From: Pseudomonadota bacterium
Lineage (GTDB): Bacteria > Pseudomonadota > Gammaproteobacteria > Pseudomonadales > Halieaceae
Reading direction: 5' to 3'
Assembly: GCA_030591305.1 (NCBI GenBank)
Contig: JAUVBI010000013.1
Location: 1-23,001 of the forward strand
Length of the DNA: 23,001 nucleotides
A model generated the notes under the pieces. It did no database searches and was not told the origin of the DNA. It saw only the letters and a list, made by a program, of their open reading frames with translations. Position 1 is the first letter of the stretch. Every line of letters begins with the position of its first letter. A program made the position numbers and the translations under genes. Of the stretch, positions 15,105-22,171 are shown piece after piece.

Positions 15105-16528
15105 AATTCTTTATTCTCTGCTGTGTTGTTTTCTGGAGTCAGTGCGGTCAGCAATGCCAGCTCCTCTACAAAATAGTCAAATAACTTCCATCCGTCCGGG
15201 AGGACTTTTTTGTCCGCCAAGATACACAGATTTACATTCTGACAGTAACTCCACATGGTAATGTTCAAACCGGAACCGTCGGCTATTTGTCCGGTGGAAA
15301 ACCAGTTATCCAACTTGTAGTTATTCAGATAGAGTGGCTTGCGAGGACCGGGTACATTAGAGAGTGGCAGGTTGCCAAATAGACTCAGGCTTCCTTTCTT
15401 TTTTTCGCGCAGCCACCAGCTGAATGCTTTGACAGACCAGGCGGGCAGGATCTTCATGATCGCGCCGAAATCTGCATACATCGCCACCATTTTCTTCAAG
15501 TGCACTTTCATTTCATTTGCCGCCTCGTGGCTGGCGTGTAACCGCTCCATGGGGTCTTTGATATCTGTATGCAGCCAGCAGTAATCCATGGTGACAAAAT
15601 TACCCGAACCCTCCATGCCCTTGGGTCGCTCACCGGCAAAAGGGGTCGCTGCGATTAACGGGCCTTGATCGGGGCTATAGCCTTCGTCCAGGAATAAGCG
15701 CCTTATTGCCCCTGCAGCACAGCACAGAAATATATCGTTTATGGTGACGCCCAGCCCTTTGCTGATACTTTTAAAATCAGCCAGCGGCATGCTGTTGCAG
15801 ACGAAAGTCCTGCCATAATTCAAAACCGTATTTATAGGTGTTTGTTTCATCATGGTCGGAGAAGGGTGTGGCGGCTTTCCCGTCTGCTCATACTCTCTCT
15901 CGAGCGCCTTTCTCTGCCTGAGTCCGATCAAGACTTTAGGAAGGTTTTTTAGTGCGACCTCTGGCCAATCTACCAGGGCCAGCCAGAGTTGCTTGAACCA
16001 GGAGGGAACCGGTCGTGGATGCCACTCCGGGACGTTATCCGGGTGCCACCCTGGTGTCTCCTTGTAAAGCTGTTCCAGCCCCCAGGAGGCACCTACACCA
16101 TCTACGTAGGCATGATGTAGCATTGTCACAACCGCGACCTTGCCACCCTCAAGGCCTTCAACTACCCAGGAATTCCACAATGGACGGCTGCGATCCAGTT
16201 GGTAGGCGTATACATCGGACATGAATCTACACAGGGCTTTGTGATCCCCGGGAGCGGGGCAGGCCACATGCCTCAGATGATAGTCCAGGTTGAACTCTGG
16301 ATCTTCTACCCACAATGCGTGGTTAAGCCCGAACGGTGCCGGTGTGAATTTCCAGCGAAAGATAGGAACGAGGTGAATTCGATCTTTAAAATCCTGACGA
16401 AGCTTCTCAAATGACCAGCCCTCAGGGTCGGTGGACGGGTCCAGTATGGCCACTTTAAAGGTATGCATGTAGGCTTTTGGCGTTTCAAAAGCCAACATAA
16501 ACGCGTCTGCTCCACCCATTCTGATCAT
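15101..16528 (-). CDS. WS/DGAT, paralogue 3
   Basis: I place the start at the ATG at 16528 (475 residues, MIRMGGADAFMLAFETP) because a GGGAGA site lies 6 bases upstream; an in-frame TTG at 16552 has no such support. The catalytic motif is HHAYVDG (His138-His139, Asp143), preceded by a canonical RPLW. TINDIFLCCAAGAIRRLF carries the Asn-Asp pair, and SNVPGP is intact. Of the four paralogues, this one keeps all family motifs in textbook form, so it is the best candidate for the main catalytic enzyme. It overlaps paralogue 2 by 4 bases, and 65 bases separate it from paralogue 4 upstream. Confidence 0.93.
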   Translation of the reverse strand: MIRMGGADAFMLAFETPKAYMHTFKVAILDPSTDPEGWSFEKLRQDFKDRIHLVPIFRWKFTPAPFGLNHALWVEDPEFNLDYHLRHVACPAPGDHKALCRFMSDVYAYQLDRSRPLWNSWVVEGLEGGKVAVVTMLHHAYVDGVGASWGLEQLYKETPGWHPDNVPEWHPRPVPSWFKQLWLALVDWPEVALKNLPKVLIGLRQRKALEREYEQTGKPPHPSPTMMKQTPINTVLNYGRTFVCNSMPLADFKSISKGLGVTINDIFLCCAAGAIRRLFLDEGYSPDQGPLIAATPFAGERPKGMEGSGNFVTMDYCWLHTDIKDPMERLHASHEAANEMKVHLKKMVAMYADFGAIMKILPAWSVKAFSWWLREKKKGSLSLFGNLPLSNVPGPRKPLYLNNYKLDNWFSTGQIADGSGLNITMWSYCQNVNLCILADKKVLPDGWKLFDYFVEELALLTALTPENNTAENKEL

Positions 16529-16534
16529 ATGATT

Positions 16535-16540
16535 TCTCCC
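16535..16540 (-). promoter_or_regulatory. Ribosome binding site fixing the start of WS/DGAT paralogue 3
   Basis: The minus-strand sequence GGGAGA lies 6 bases before the ATG at 16528. It decides against the longer in-frame TTG start at 16552. Confidence 0.75.
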
Positions 16541-16593
16541 AGTATGCCGCAATCAAGAATAGCTGGATTGCAGGGTATTACAAGGGTACCCCC

Positions 16594-18054
16594 CTACGCT
16601 TTTATCACCTTGGGGCGTGCTGCTTGCCGAGTACAACGGACTATCTTTTTCATGGCTTCATTCAGGCAGGCCACCAGATTTTCAGGGTCGGGTAAAATGT
16701 CTCTGCCCGAGGTAAAGGAGATGGCTATTTTATCTTCGTACATGCTGGCCGAGTACATCAAACCACAACCTTTGTACAAGGGACTCACACTGGTCAGGCC
16801 GCTCATTTTTGCACCCAGGAAATAGACTGTTTGCTTTGGGCCTGTCAGTGTGGAAATACCACAGCTGCCGCCTGCTTCCAGCGACTGTGGTTCACGCGTT
16901 GACCAGCGCCCCAGTGCGGAGAGGAAGGGCGAGGGGATGTATTCATAAAATGAACGAATGCGATGGCTTTTTTCCTCCAGGTCATCTTCTGAGGCGACAA
17001 CATTAGTGCCGACAATAGCGTACAGTCGTTCCACTAGGTTTTCCACACCAGTATAGAGCTCAATGTTTTGTAAAGCCATTCTATTACCCGATAACGCGTG
17101 GGCCCCTGCATTGCGCAGGTTGACCTGTAGCCTGGCAGACAGGTTCAGGTTCTCCAGCCCATCCTTGCTTGCAAGGTATCGCCTGGTTGCTTCTCCACAC
17201 ACAACTGCCAGGGCGTGATTCATATTCGCACCTGCCACCTGGGCTATAAAGTCTTCCAGTGTCTTACGCTGGTAGAACCCGCCTTCAAAGACTCGTGCTG
17301 GGCCCGGTGCCGCTGCAAACCGCGAGTCGTGCTCGTTGCTGACATCATTTGACGATGTCACTTGACGCAGGCGGCGCATGGTAGCTCTGGTCAGCTGTTT
17401 TGAGAGGGCTTTCCTGTATTTCACAGACTGCAAAGAAAATTTAGCACCTCTTAGCATATTGCCAAACAGCATTTGTACGGCAATATCCAGAGCGCCGGGC
17501 TCTCTAGCCGCAAAGCGTGTCACCTGAGTGGCTTTGTGCTCGTGCTGTTGTGTGTTTGCCGTGGTCTCGTGCAGGGATTCGAGCAGCTCTATGGCTGTAA
17601 ATTCATCCATTGCACAATGGTGTATTTTGAAGTAAATAGCGAAACTTCCCTTGGGCAGGCCGGCAACTTTGTCCAGCCCCTCAATGACATACATTTCCCA
17701 AAGCGGGCGACGAATATCAAGCGGCCGTGAGTGGATGCGTGATATTTGAATACAAAACTGACGCCAATCTCCCGGCTTGGGAAGTGCCATATGTCTTACA
17801 TGGTATTCCAGATCAAAATTGTCGTCTTCTATCCAGTAGGGGTAATCCAGGTCGGCGGGAACCCGCTTGATTTTCTGATGAAATACAGGCGCAGAGGCGA
17901 GGCGATTTTGGATATGTTTTAGAATATGCTGAAAACGAATGACATGACCATCCGTTTTGGACTGATCATAGAGTGCGATTAGTCCCAGGTGTGCGGGGTT
18001 GTCGGGCTGCTCCAGATACAGAAATGCCGCGTCTTCACTGTCAACTTGCTGCAA
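16594..18054 (-). CDS. WS/DGAT-like protein with altered motifs, paralogue 4
   Basis: The 486-residue protein begins at a TTG at 18054; GGGAGG lies 6 bases upstream, so the rare start is well supported. The overall two-domain WS/DGAT layout is kept: RPLW (about 117-119), the His-His active site, and a late LTGPKQTVYFLG block. The motifs are altered: the active site reads HHCAMDEF (His145-His146, Asp150, then Glu151 where the family has Gly), and the usual Asn-Asp pair reads MNHAL (Asn279-His280). The catalytic His and Asp are still present. It may have changed substrate choice or reduced activity, or act as a partner of the other paralogues. The start overlaps the upstream hydrolase gene by 14 bases. 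Confidence 0.88.
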   Translation of the reverse strand: MQQVDSEDAAFLYLEQPDNPAHLGLIALYDQSKTDGHVIRFQHILKHIQNRLASAPVFHQKIKRVPADLDYPYWIEDDNFDLEYHVRHMALPKPGDWRQFCIQISRIHSRPLDIRRPLWEMYVIEGLDKVAGLPKGSFAIYFKIHHCAMDEFTAIELLESLHETTANTQQHEHKATQVTRFAAREPGALDIAVQMLFGNMLRGAKFSLQSVKYRKALSKQLTRATMRRLRQVTSSNDVSNEHDSRFAAAPGPARVFEGGFYQRKTLEDFIAQVAGANMNHALAVVCGEATRRYLASKDGLENLNLSARLQVNLRNAGAHALSGNRMALQNIELYTGVENLVERLYAIVGTNVVASEDDLEEKSHRIRSFYEYIPSPFLSALGRWSTREPQSLEAGGSCGISTLTGPKQTVYFLGAKMSGLTSVSPLYKGCGLMYSASMYEDKIAISFTSGRDILPDPENLVACLNEAMKKIVRCTRQAARPKVIKA

Positions 18055-19009
18055 AGCTTGCCTCCCGCGCTACATTGTCTGTGTGGCAGGGAAGTTTCTC
18101 TTTTATGAACTGTCCTATCCGCTTAATTCCATCAACGCTTTCCGGCAGGAATGGCATCGACACCCACACATGAGGGACTTTCTGCCACACATCTACCCGA
18201 ACATCGGTCTGGTACATATGCGCTTTGCGCGCCAGGCGTAAACTGTCGTCAAGCAGCATTTCAGAATCACTGACCAGTACGTAAATGGGGGGAAGCTGTT
18301 CAAAAGTGCCATATATGGGAGAGATATAGGGGTGCTTGTGGTCATGCTCGCCCGCGTATAGTGTTCTCGGATTTACCGCTCGCCGCGCCGGGTGGGGCAG
18401 GGCTGAATCTGTTTTTGCATTTTTCACTCTTGAGGGAGCTTCATCGCCTGCGTCCAGTAAAGGAGACATCAATACTGCACCGCCAGGAGTTGGGCGCCCT
18501 GAGTCCCGCAGGGCAAGCAGTAGTGCCAGAGCAAGGCCTCCGCCAGCGGAGTCTCCGGCGATAATGATATCCTCCGGCCTATGGCCCTGGGCGAGCAACA
18601 GGTCGAAGGCGGCTATCGCATCCTCCAGTCCCGCTGGAAAGGGGTGCTCAGGAGCGAGCCGGTAGTAACAAATTAAAGCGGAGGCATTCGACTGCAGGCA
18701 TATTCTGGAGACCAAGGCCGTGTGCAGCTGTGGGGTTCGCATGATGTAAGCCCCTCCTGGCAAATACAGTATTACACGGCTGTTGTCCGGCGACATCTCC
18801 GTGGGCGTAACCCATCTGAGCTCGCAGCGGTTGTCGGGGTCATCCACTGTGCTTACTGTGACTTTACCCGGAGACGCCAGGCGACCCACAGTGTTGTCAA
18901 TCAGGCTGATTGCTCCGCGAATAAGTCGCAAGGAGGACACATGCCGCAAAGTGGGCTTAATACTCAGGGACATGTAGGTATTTACTAAATCGGTCTGCCA
19001 ACTCTGCAT
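18041..19009 (-). CDS. Alpha/beta hydrolase of the hormone-sensitive lipase family
   Basis: The 322-residue protein has the family IV (HSL-like) esterase fold. The nucleophile elbow is GDSAGGG with Ser154, the acid is probably Asp248 in SDSEMLLD, and the base is His280 in PHVWVSMP. The segment YYRLAPEHPFPAGLEDA (about 115-131) is diagnostic for this family. The oxyanion-hole motif, normally HGGG, reads LPGGAY (residues 83-88) here. The substrate is probably an acyl ester, perhaps from neutral lipid, given that it heads an operon with three WS/DGATs and an acyl-CoA ligase. It starts with ATG but has no clear ribosome binding site. Its end overlaps paralogue 4 by 14 bases. The promoter should lie in the 218-base divergent spacer upstream. 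Confidence 0.88.
   Translation of the reverse strand: MQSWQTDLVNTYMSLSIKPTLRHVSSLRLIRGAISLIDNTVGRLASPGKVTVSTVDDPDNRCELRWVTPTEMSPDNSRVILYLPGGAYIMRTPQLHTALVSRICLQSNASALICYYRLAPEHPFPAGLEDAIAAFDLLLAQGHRPEDIIIAGDSAGGGLALALLLALRDSGRPTPGGAVLMSPLLDAGDEAPSRVKNAKTDSALPHPARRAVNPRTLYAGEHDHKHPYISPIYGTFEQLPPIYVLVSDSEMLLDDSLRLARKAHMYQTDVRVDVWQKVPHVWVSMPFLPESVDGIKRIGQFIKEKLPCHTDNVAREASFAAS
18061..18066 (-). promoter_or_regulatory. Ribosome binding site for the TTG start of WS/DGAT paralogue 4
   Basis: The minus-strand GGGAGG lies 6 bases before the TTG at 18054 and inside the end of the hydrolase gene. No ATG close by has comparable support, so this site decides the start. Confidence 0.75.
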
Positions 19010-19227
19010 AGGTAACTAGTTGTTCCCAGTGGTGAAAGGCGTGTAACAGCTCTCTACTTATTGTATTAGGAATGAGTTGTCCTATGGAGCAAAATACTTG
19101 TCATTATGAACGATTTAAATAACGGTGAGCTTTCGGCCAAAGACAAGTGCTCTGCCTTTTCAGACAAGCCAGCCCCCCTATGGTGGTCTACACTCAGGGG
19201 AATAATACTATTGATGGAGTATAACAT
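19010..19227. promoter_or_regulatory. Divergent spacer expected to hold promoters of both lipid operons
   Basis: This 218-base stretch separates the minus-strand hydrolase/WS-DGAT operon from the plus-strand reductase/crotonase operon. It must hold at least the minus-strand promoter. I saw no strong -35/-10 pair and no clear palindrome. An open frame from 19106 runs into the reductase gene, but looks like chance. GGAG at about 19215 serves the ATG at 19228. Confidence 0.45.
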
Positions 19228-20355
19228 ATGTCTGGCAATTACCCGATTGTTGTCTACGGCGCTAGTGGTTACACAGGAAGGCTGGTCATTGAATTCCTGC
19301 GGGAGTACGGCATTCCTTTTATCGCGGCGGGTAGAAGTCGCAGTCGAATAGAGGAGGCGCTGAAGTATATCCCCGGTATTGAAAACGCCGATTACCAGGT
19401 GCTGGAAGTTGAGCACAATGTCGAATCTATCAGTAAACTTTTAGCGGGCCGGAAAGTTATATGCAATACGGTGGGCCCGTTTTCCCGGTTTGGAGAAGTC
19501 GCTATAGAGGCAGCTCTGGCTGCTGGGTGCCACTACCTGGACACAACCGGTGAGCAGAACTGGATGCTGCAGATGCAGGAGAAATTTCACCACAAGTTTG
19601 AGCAGGCGGGCCTGGTGTGCGCCCCTGCGACAGCCTATATGTTTACCGTGAGCGATATAGCCGCTCGCGTTTGCCTGGAAACCCCCGGAATTGACAGCCT
19701 TGAAGTTCGTATACATACATTTGGTACCCCCACAGTGGGTTCAACACAGTCAGTGTTCGATATGTGCCGGAATCCGTCATTCAAAATTGTTGATCATGAA
19801 TTGGTCCAGTATGAAAAGATTTTTGAGCGATATCAACTGGCCTTGCCGGGTACCGGTGATATTGTTATGGGCACCCAGTGGGGCGGTGGTTCGCACGTTG
19901 TATATTTTAAGAATGATAGCCGCGTGCGCAACTGCAATATGGTTCTGGCCATGGGTAATCAAAATATCTGGAAGGGTTGTGAGGAACTTGAGCTGGCTTA
20001 TAACGTTCAGTTGCAATGGCTCAGCGATGAGCAGCTTTTCCCCATACTGGATCAACTGGCCGGGCAAATGCAAAACACCATGCCTCCGCGGGAAAATCGC
20101 CAGCAAAACCGCTTTACAGATTGGTGTGTAGGTCGGGGCAACAACAAAATGGTTCGCTGTGAAATTACCGGCACTTGCGCCTATCAGATTACCGGTTTAT
20201 TACAGGCTTACGCCGCTATGAGGCTGGTGCAAGATAAGCCCGTAAAAGCGGGCTTTCGTTCAATTAATGAAGTCCTGGGGCATCGTGACGTGCTGGGTGC
20301 ACTAGAGGCCTATGGTTATGCATCGCTACAAGAACAAAAGGAGCTAAGCCAATGA
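19228..20355 (+). CDS. Saccharopine dehydrogenase-like NAD(P)-binding reductase
   Basis: The 375-residue protein opens with a Rossmann fold: IVVYGASGYTGRLVIEFL (about residues 7-24) with the GxxGxxG dinucleotide loop, and AAGRSRSRIEE at the end of strand 2, where Arg residues suggest NADPH. VICNTVGPFSRFGEVAIEAAL and GCHYLDTTGE (about 75-110) are typical of the saccharopine-dehydrogenase-like family, which also includes the mycobacterial trans-acting enoyl reductases. A lysine-biosynthesis role is unlikely, because its partner genes are lipid genes. A reductase acting on a lipid or acyl substrate is the better guess. GGAG precedes the ATG. The stop overlaps the crotonase start by 4 bases (ATGA). 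Confidence 0.85.
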   Translation: MSGNYPIVVYGASGYTGRLVIEFLREYGIPFIAAGRSRSRIEEALKYIPGIENADYQVLEVEHNVESISKLLAGRKVICNTVGPFSRFGEVAIEAALAAGCHYLDTTGEQNWMLQMQEKFHHKFEQAGLVCAPATAYMFTVSDIAARVCLETPGIDSLEVRIHTFGTPTVGSTQSVFDMCRNPSFKIVDHELVQYEKIFERYQLALPGTGDIVMGTQWGGGSHVVYFKNDSRVRNCNMVLAMGNQNIWKGCEELELAYNVQLQWLSDEQLFPILDQLAGQMQNTMPPRENRQQNRFTDWCVGRGNNKMVRCEITGTCAYQITGLLQAYAAMRLVQDKPVKAGFRSINEVLGHRDVLGALEAYGYASLQEQKELSQ

Positions 20356-21194
20356 GCTATACAACATTTTCAACCAGAAAAGAGGGCCCCACACTTCATG
20401 TCACGCTTAGCAATGGCGAAGTGAATATTATGTCGGCAGTAATGGCTGGAGAGTTGTTTGCGCTGGTTGGCCAGTTAACTGTCGATAGCGAAACTAAAGT
20501 TGTAATTTTTGATAGCGCAAACAGTGATTTTTTTATTGCTCACTTTGATATCGATGATATTTTTAAGGTGATCGAGGGCGACCCATCCATTCCTGTCAGC
20601 AAGACCAAAGACCTGAATGTCTTACAGGCCCTGGGCTTGTCGATCAATAATCTTCCGCAGGTCACAATGGCCAAAATTGACGGTATCTGCCGCGGTGGTG
20701 GTTTTGAATTTATGCTGGCACTGGATATGTGCTTTGCTACAACACAGTCGAAGTTCTGTTTTCCGGAAGCCAGTGGTGGCTTTCTGCCCGCTGGGGGCGG
20801 GTCAACACTGCTTCCTATCAAGGCGAGCAGTGGCAGGGCATTGGAAGTTATGCTGACGGGTAGAGACTTTTCTGGCGCAGAGGCGCAGCAGTACAATTTC
20901 ATCAACCGCGCTTTTGAAACTGCGGCAGAGCTTGATAGCTATGTTAGCGATGCGGTTGAGCGCATTGCCAGGAATGATTTTTCTGCGAACCAGGCAGTGA
21001 AATCTGTTTTAAAGCAGACGTTCTCAGGCATGAACGAGGGTGTATTTGCAGGCCTGGCACAAGAGAATGCATCAATGAATGAATGCCTTGCCAACCCGGC
21101 TGTGCTTGAGCAGTTGAAGCTGTTGGCGGATATCTCAGGAAAGCGCGAGCAGGAGCTTGATTTACCTGCAACCATCGCATCTTTCAAATCTTGA
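20352..21194 (+). CDS. Enoyl-CoA hydratase/isomerase (crotonase family)
   Basis: The 280-residue protein has the crotonase signatures. The first oxyanion-hole strand contains FFIAHFD (about 60-66), the second is GICRGGGFEFMLALDM (about 111-126), and FPEASGGFLPAGGGSTLLP follows. Glu119 and Glu139 are spaced exactly 20 residues apart, as are the two catalytic glutamates (144 and 164) of rat mitochondrial enoyl-CoA hydratase, so hydratase chemistry is plausible. The N-terminal NGEVNIMSAVMAGEL replaces the usual N-A-L/M-N motif only partly. The C-terminal 60 residues lack other recognised motifs. It is translationally coupled to the reductase upstream. Its TGA overlaps the TTG start of the broken dehydrogenase gene that follows. 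Confidence 0.88.
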   Translation: MSYTTFSTRKEGPTLHVTLSNGEVNIMSAVMAGELFALVGQLTVDSETKVVIFDSANSDFFIAHFDIDDIFKVIEGDPSIPVSKTKDLNVLQALGLSINNLPQVTMAKIDGICRGGGFEFMLALDMCFATTQSKFCFPEASGGFLPAGGGSTLLPIKASSGRALEVMLTGRDFSGAEAQQYNFINRAFETAAELDSYVSDAVERIARNDFSANQAVKSVLKQTFSGMNEGVFAGLAQENASMNECLANPAVLEQLKLLADISGKREQELDLPATIASFKS

Positions 21195-21341
21195 ATAGAG
21201 TAAATGTAGTTCTTGTCACCGGTGCTGCTGGTGGAATAGGGCGTGCGGCTGCCATCAGATAAGGCCTGCTATGTAAACGGCACCAGCCACAGCATTGATA
21301 CGGGTTTGTCTGCGGGCTTTTCCCTGCCAGAGGTGGCTTAA
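21191..21341 (+). pseudogene. Remnant of a short-chain dehydrogenase (SDR) gene with its middle deleted
   Basis: From the TTG at 21191, which overlaps the crotonase stop (TTGA), the frame encodes NRVNVVLVTGAAGGIGRAAA, a textbook SDR N-terminus with the TGxxxGxG cofactor loop, and then hits TAA at 21260. In another frame, bases 21255-21341 encode SDKACYVNGTSHSIDTGLSA and a short tail ending LPEVA and TAA; this is the usual SDR C-terminus (SDxAxYVxGxxxxVDxG). An intact SDR has about 250 residues; only about 23 plus 28 remain. The simplest reading is an internal deletion of about 600 bases with its junction near 21251-21258, which also shifted the frame. The Ser-Tyr-Lys catalytic centre is absent, so it cannot be an active enzyme. 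It was probably the third gene of the reductase/crotonase operon. An assembly error is the main alternative. Confidence 0.82.
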
Positions 21342-21363
21342 ATAGTTGTAGATTGTTTGAATT

Positions 21364-21389
21364 GGCAGCTTCTGGAGCTGCCGTTTATT
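21364..21389 (+). terminator. Hairpin terminator of the reductase/crotonase operon
   Basis: GGCAGCT (21364-21370) pairs with AGCTGCC (21376-21382) around TCTGG, followed by GTTTATT, a modest U-tract. It lies 22 bases after the SDR remnant. Confidence 0.6.
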
Positions 21390-21413
21390 CTAACCCTTGA
21401 GAAGAAGGGTTAG
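21390..21413. terminator. Second hairpin between convergent genes
   Basis: CTAACCCTT (21390-21398) and AAGGGTTAG (21405-21413) form a perfect 9-bp stem with a 6-base loop. It contains the stop codon of the SYLF gene (TAA, 21412-21410 on the minus strand). Neither side has a good U-tract, so it may act with the neighbouring hairpin or stabilise transcript ends. Confidence 0.45.
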
Positions 21414-21982
21414 TTAAGGTCTTCATCTGCCCAGAATTTAGTTCCCTGCAAGGTGGCCTGTAGCGCAAGCCCGGCATCGGTCAGCTGATAGATTGTGGTT
21501 CCAGGTACAACAGTTAATGCGGCTTCCGTGCCCATACCCTTATCTTCTGATTCAGCACTGGCTTCTGCTTTGCCTGAGAAGTCCCAGCCTTCTTTCTGAA
21601 AAGCATCCATCGCCGCGATGGTATGGAAAATAAAGATAACGCTGAAGTCCTTTACACCCATGCCGATGCCGCCGCCGGCAGAAAACATCTTCATATAGGT
21701 ATCTTTGCCGTTGCGGTGATCGCGCAGAATGCCACCGCCGCGCTCTGTTGCCACGAGAAACAGGTTTACCCCAATGCTGGAAAATACGGCATAGCCCTTT
21801 GCAGATTGAATCTCACTCTTTGCCGCAGGTTTTTCTGCATATAATTTACTCAGGGCGGCAGAGCGTGCCTGTTGCAGTTCCTTGCGCTCCTTATCTGGGT
21901 CTTTATCGCCAAACAGTGCGTAACTAGACATAGGGGCAGCCAACAGCAGGGCCGAAAATACGATTGAAATAAACTGTTTCAT
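21410..21982 (-). CDS. SYLF/YSC84-domain lipid-binding secreted protein
   Basis: The 190-residue protein has a Sec signal peptide (hydrophobic core about residues 4-16, likely cleavage after SYA at about 22). The remainder matches the SYLF (YSC84/Las17-binding) family. It has KSEIQSAKGYAVFSSIGVN (about 55-73), GGGILRDHRNGKDTYMKMFSAGGGIGMGVKDF (about 83-114), then FIFHTIAAMDAF and WDFSGKAEASAE. Eukaryotic members bind phosphoinositides and actin; bacterial ones are periplasmic or envelope-associated with unclear function. A GAGAG sequence lies before the ATG. On the minus strand a TATACT hexamer at about 22013-22018 could be a -10 element, but the -35 is poor. Nothing links it directly to the neighbouring lipid genes. 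Confidence 0.88.
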   Translation of the reverse strand: MKQFISIVFSALLLAAPMSSYALFGDKDPDKERKELQQARSAALSKLYAEKPAAKSEIQSAKGYAVFSSIGVNLFLVATERGGGILRDHRNGKDTYMKMFSAGGGIGMGVKDFSVIFIFHTIAAMDAFQKEGWDFSGKAEASAESEDKGMGTEAALTVVPGTTIYQLTDAGLALQATLQGTKFWADEDLN

Positions 21983-22135
21983 AGTAAAGCTCTCAGGTAG
22001 TTACCAGACTGCATAAGTATACTGCATATTCTGCTCCATCATGAATAGATTTCTTTCTATAATTTCGGTTATCCCCGATTGTGTTCTCATCGCTGAAGGT
22101 GATGTATCGCTTTGAACAACTTAATATAGTAAACG

Positions 22136-22165
22136 GCGTGACAGGGAATTATGCCCCTGCCACGC
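22136..22165 (-). terminator. Terminator of the DUF1254/DUF1214 gene
   Basis: On the minus strand an 11-bp stem (22155-22165 with 22136-22146, including one G-T wobble) encloses an 8-base loop. It begins 6 bases after the stop codon and is followed by CGTTTACTATATT, a broken U-tract. Confidence 0.6.
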
Positions 22166-22171
22166 TTAGAT

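Noticed and set aside
19010..19227. Candidate promoter pairs such as TTGCTC with TAATAC on the minus strand
   Set aside because: The hexamer matches are only about half of consensus with an 18-base spacer, no better than expected by chance in this AT-rich stretch.
19106..19351. 81-codon plus-strand open frame in the divergent spacer
   Set aside because: It overlaps the reductase gene out of frame for about half its length, lacks a ribosome binding site, and shows no signal or domain.
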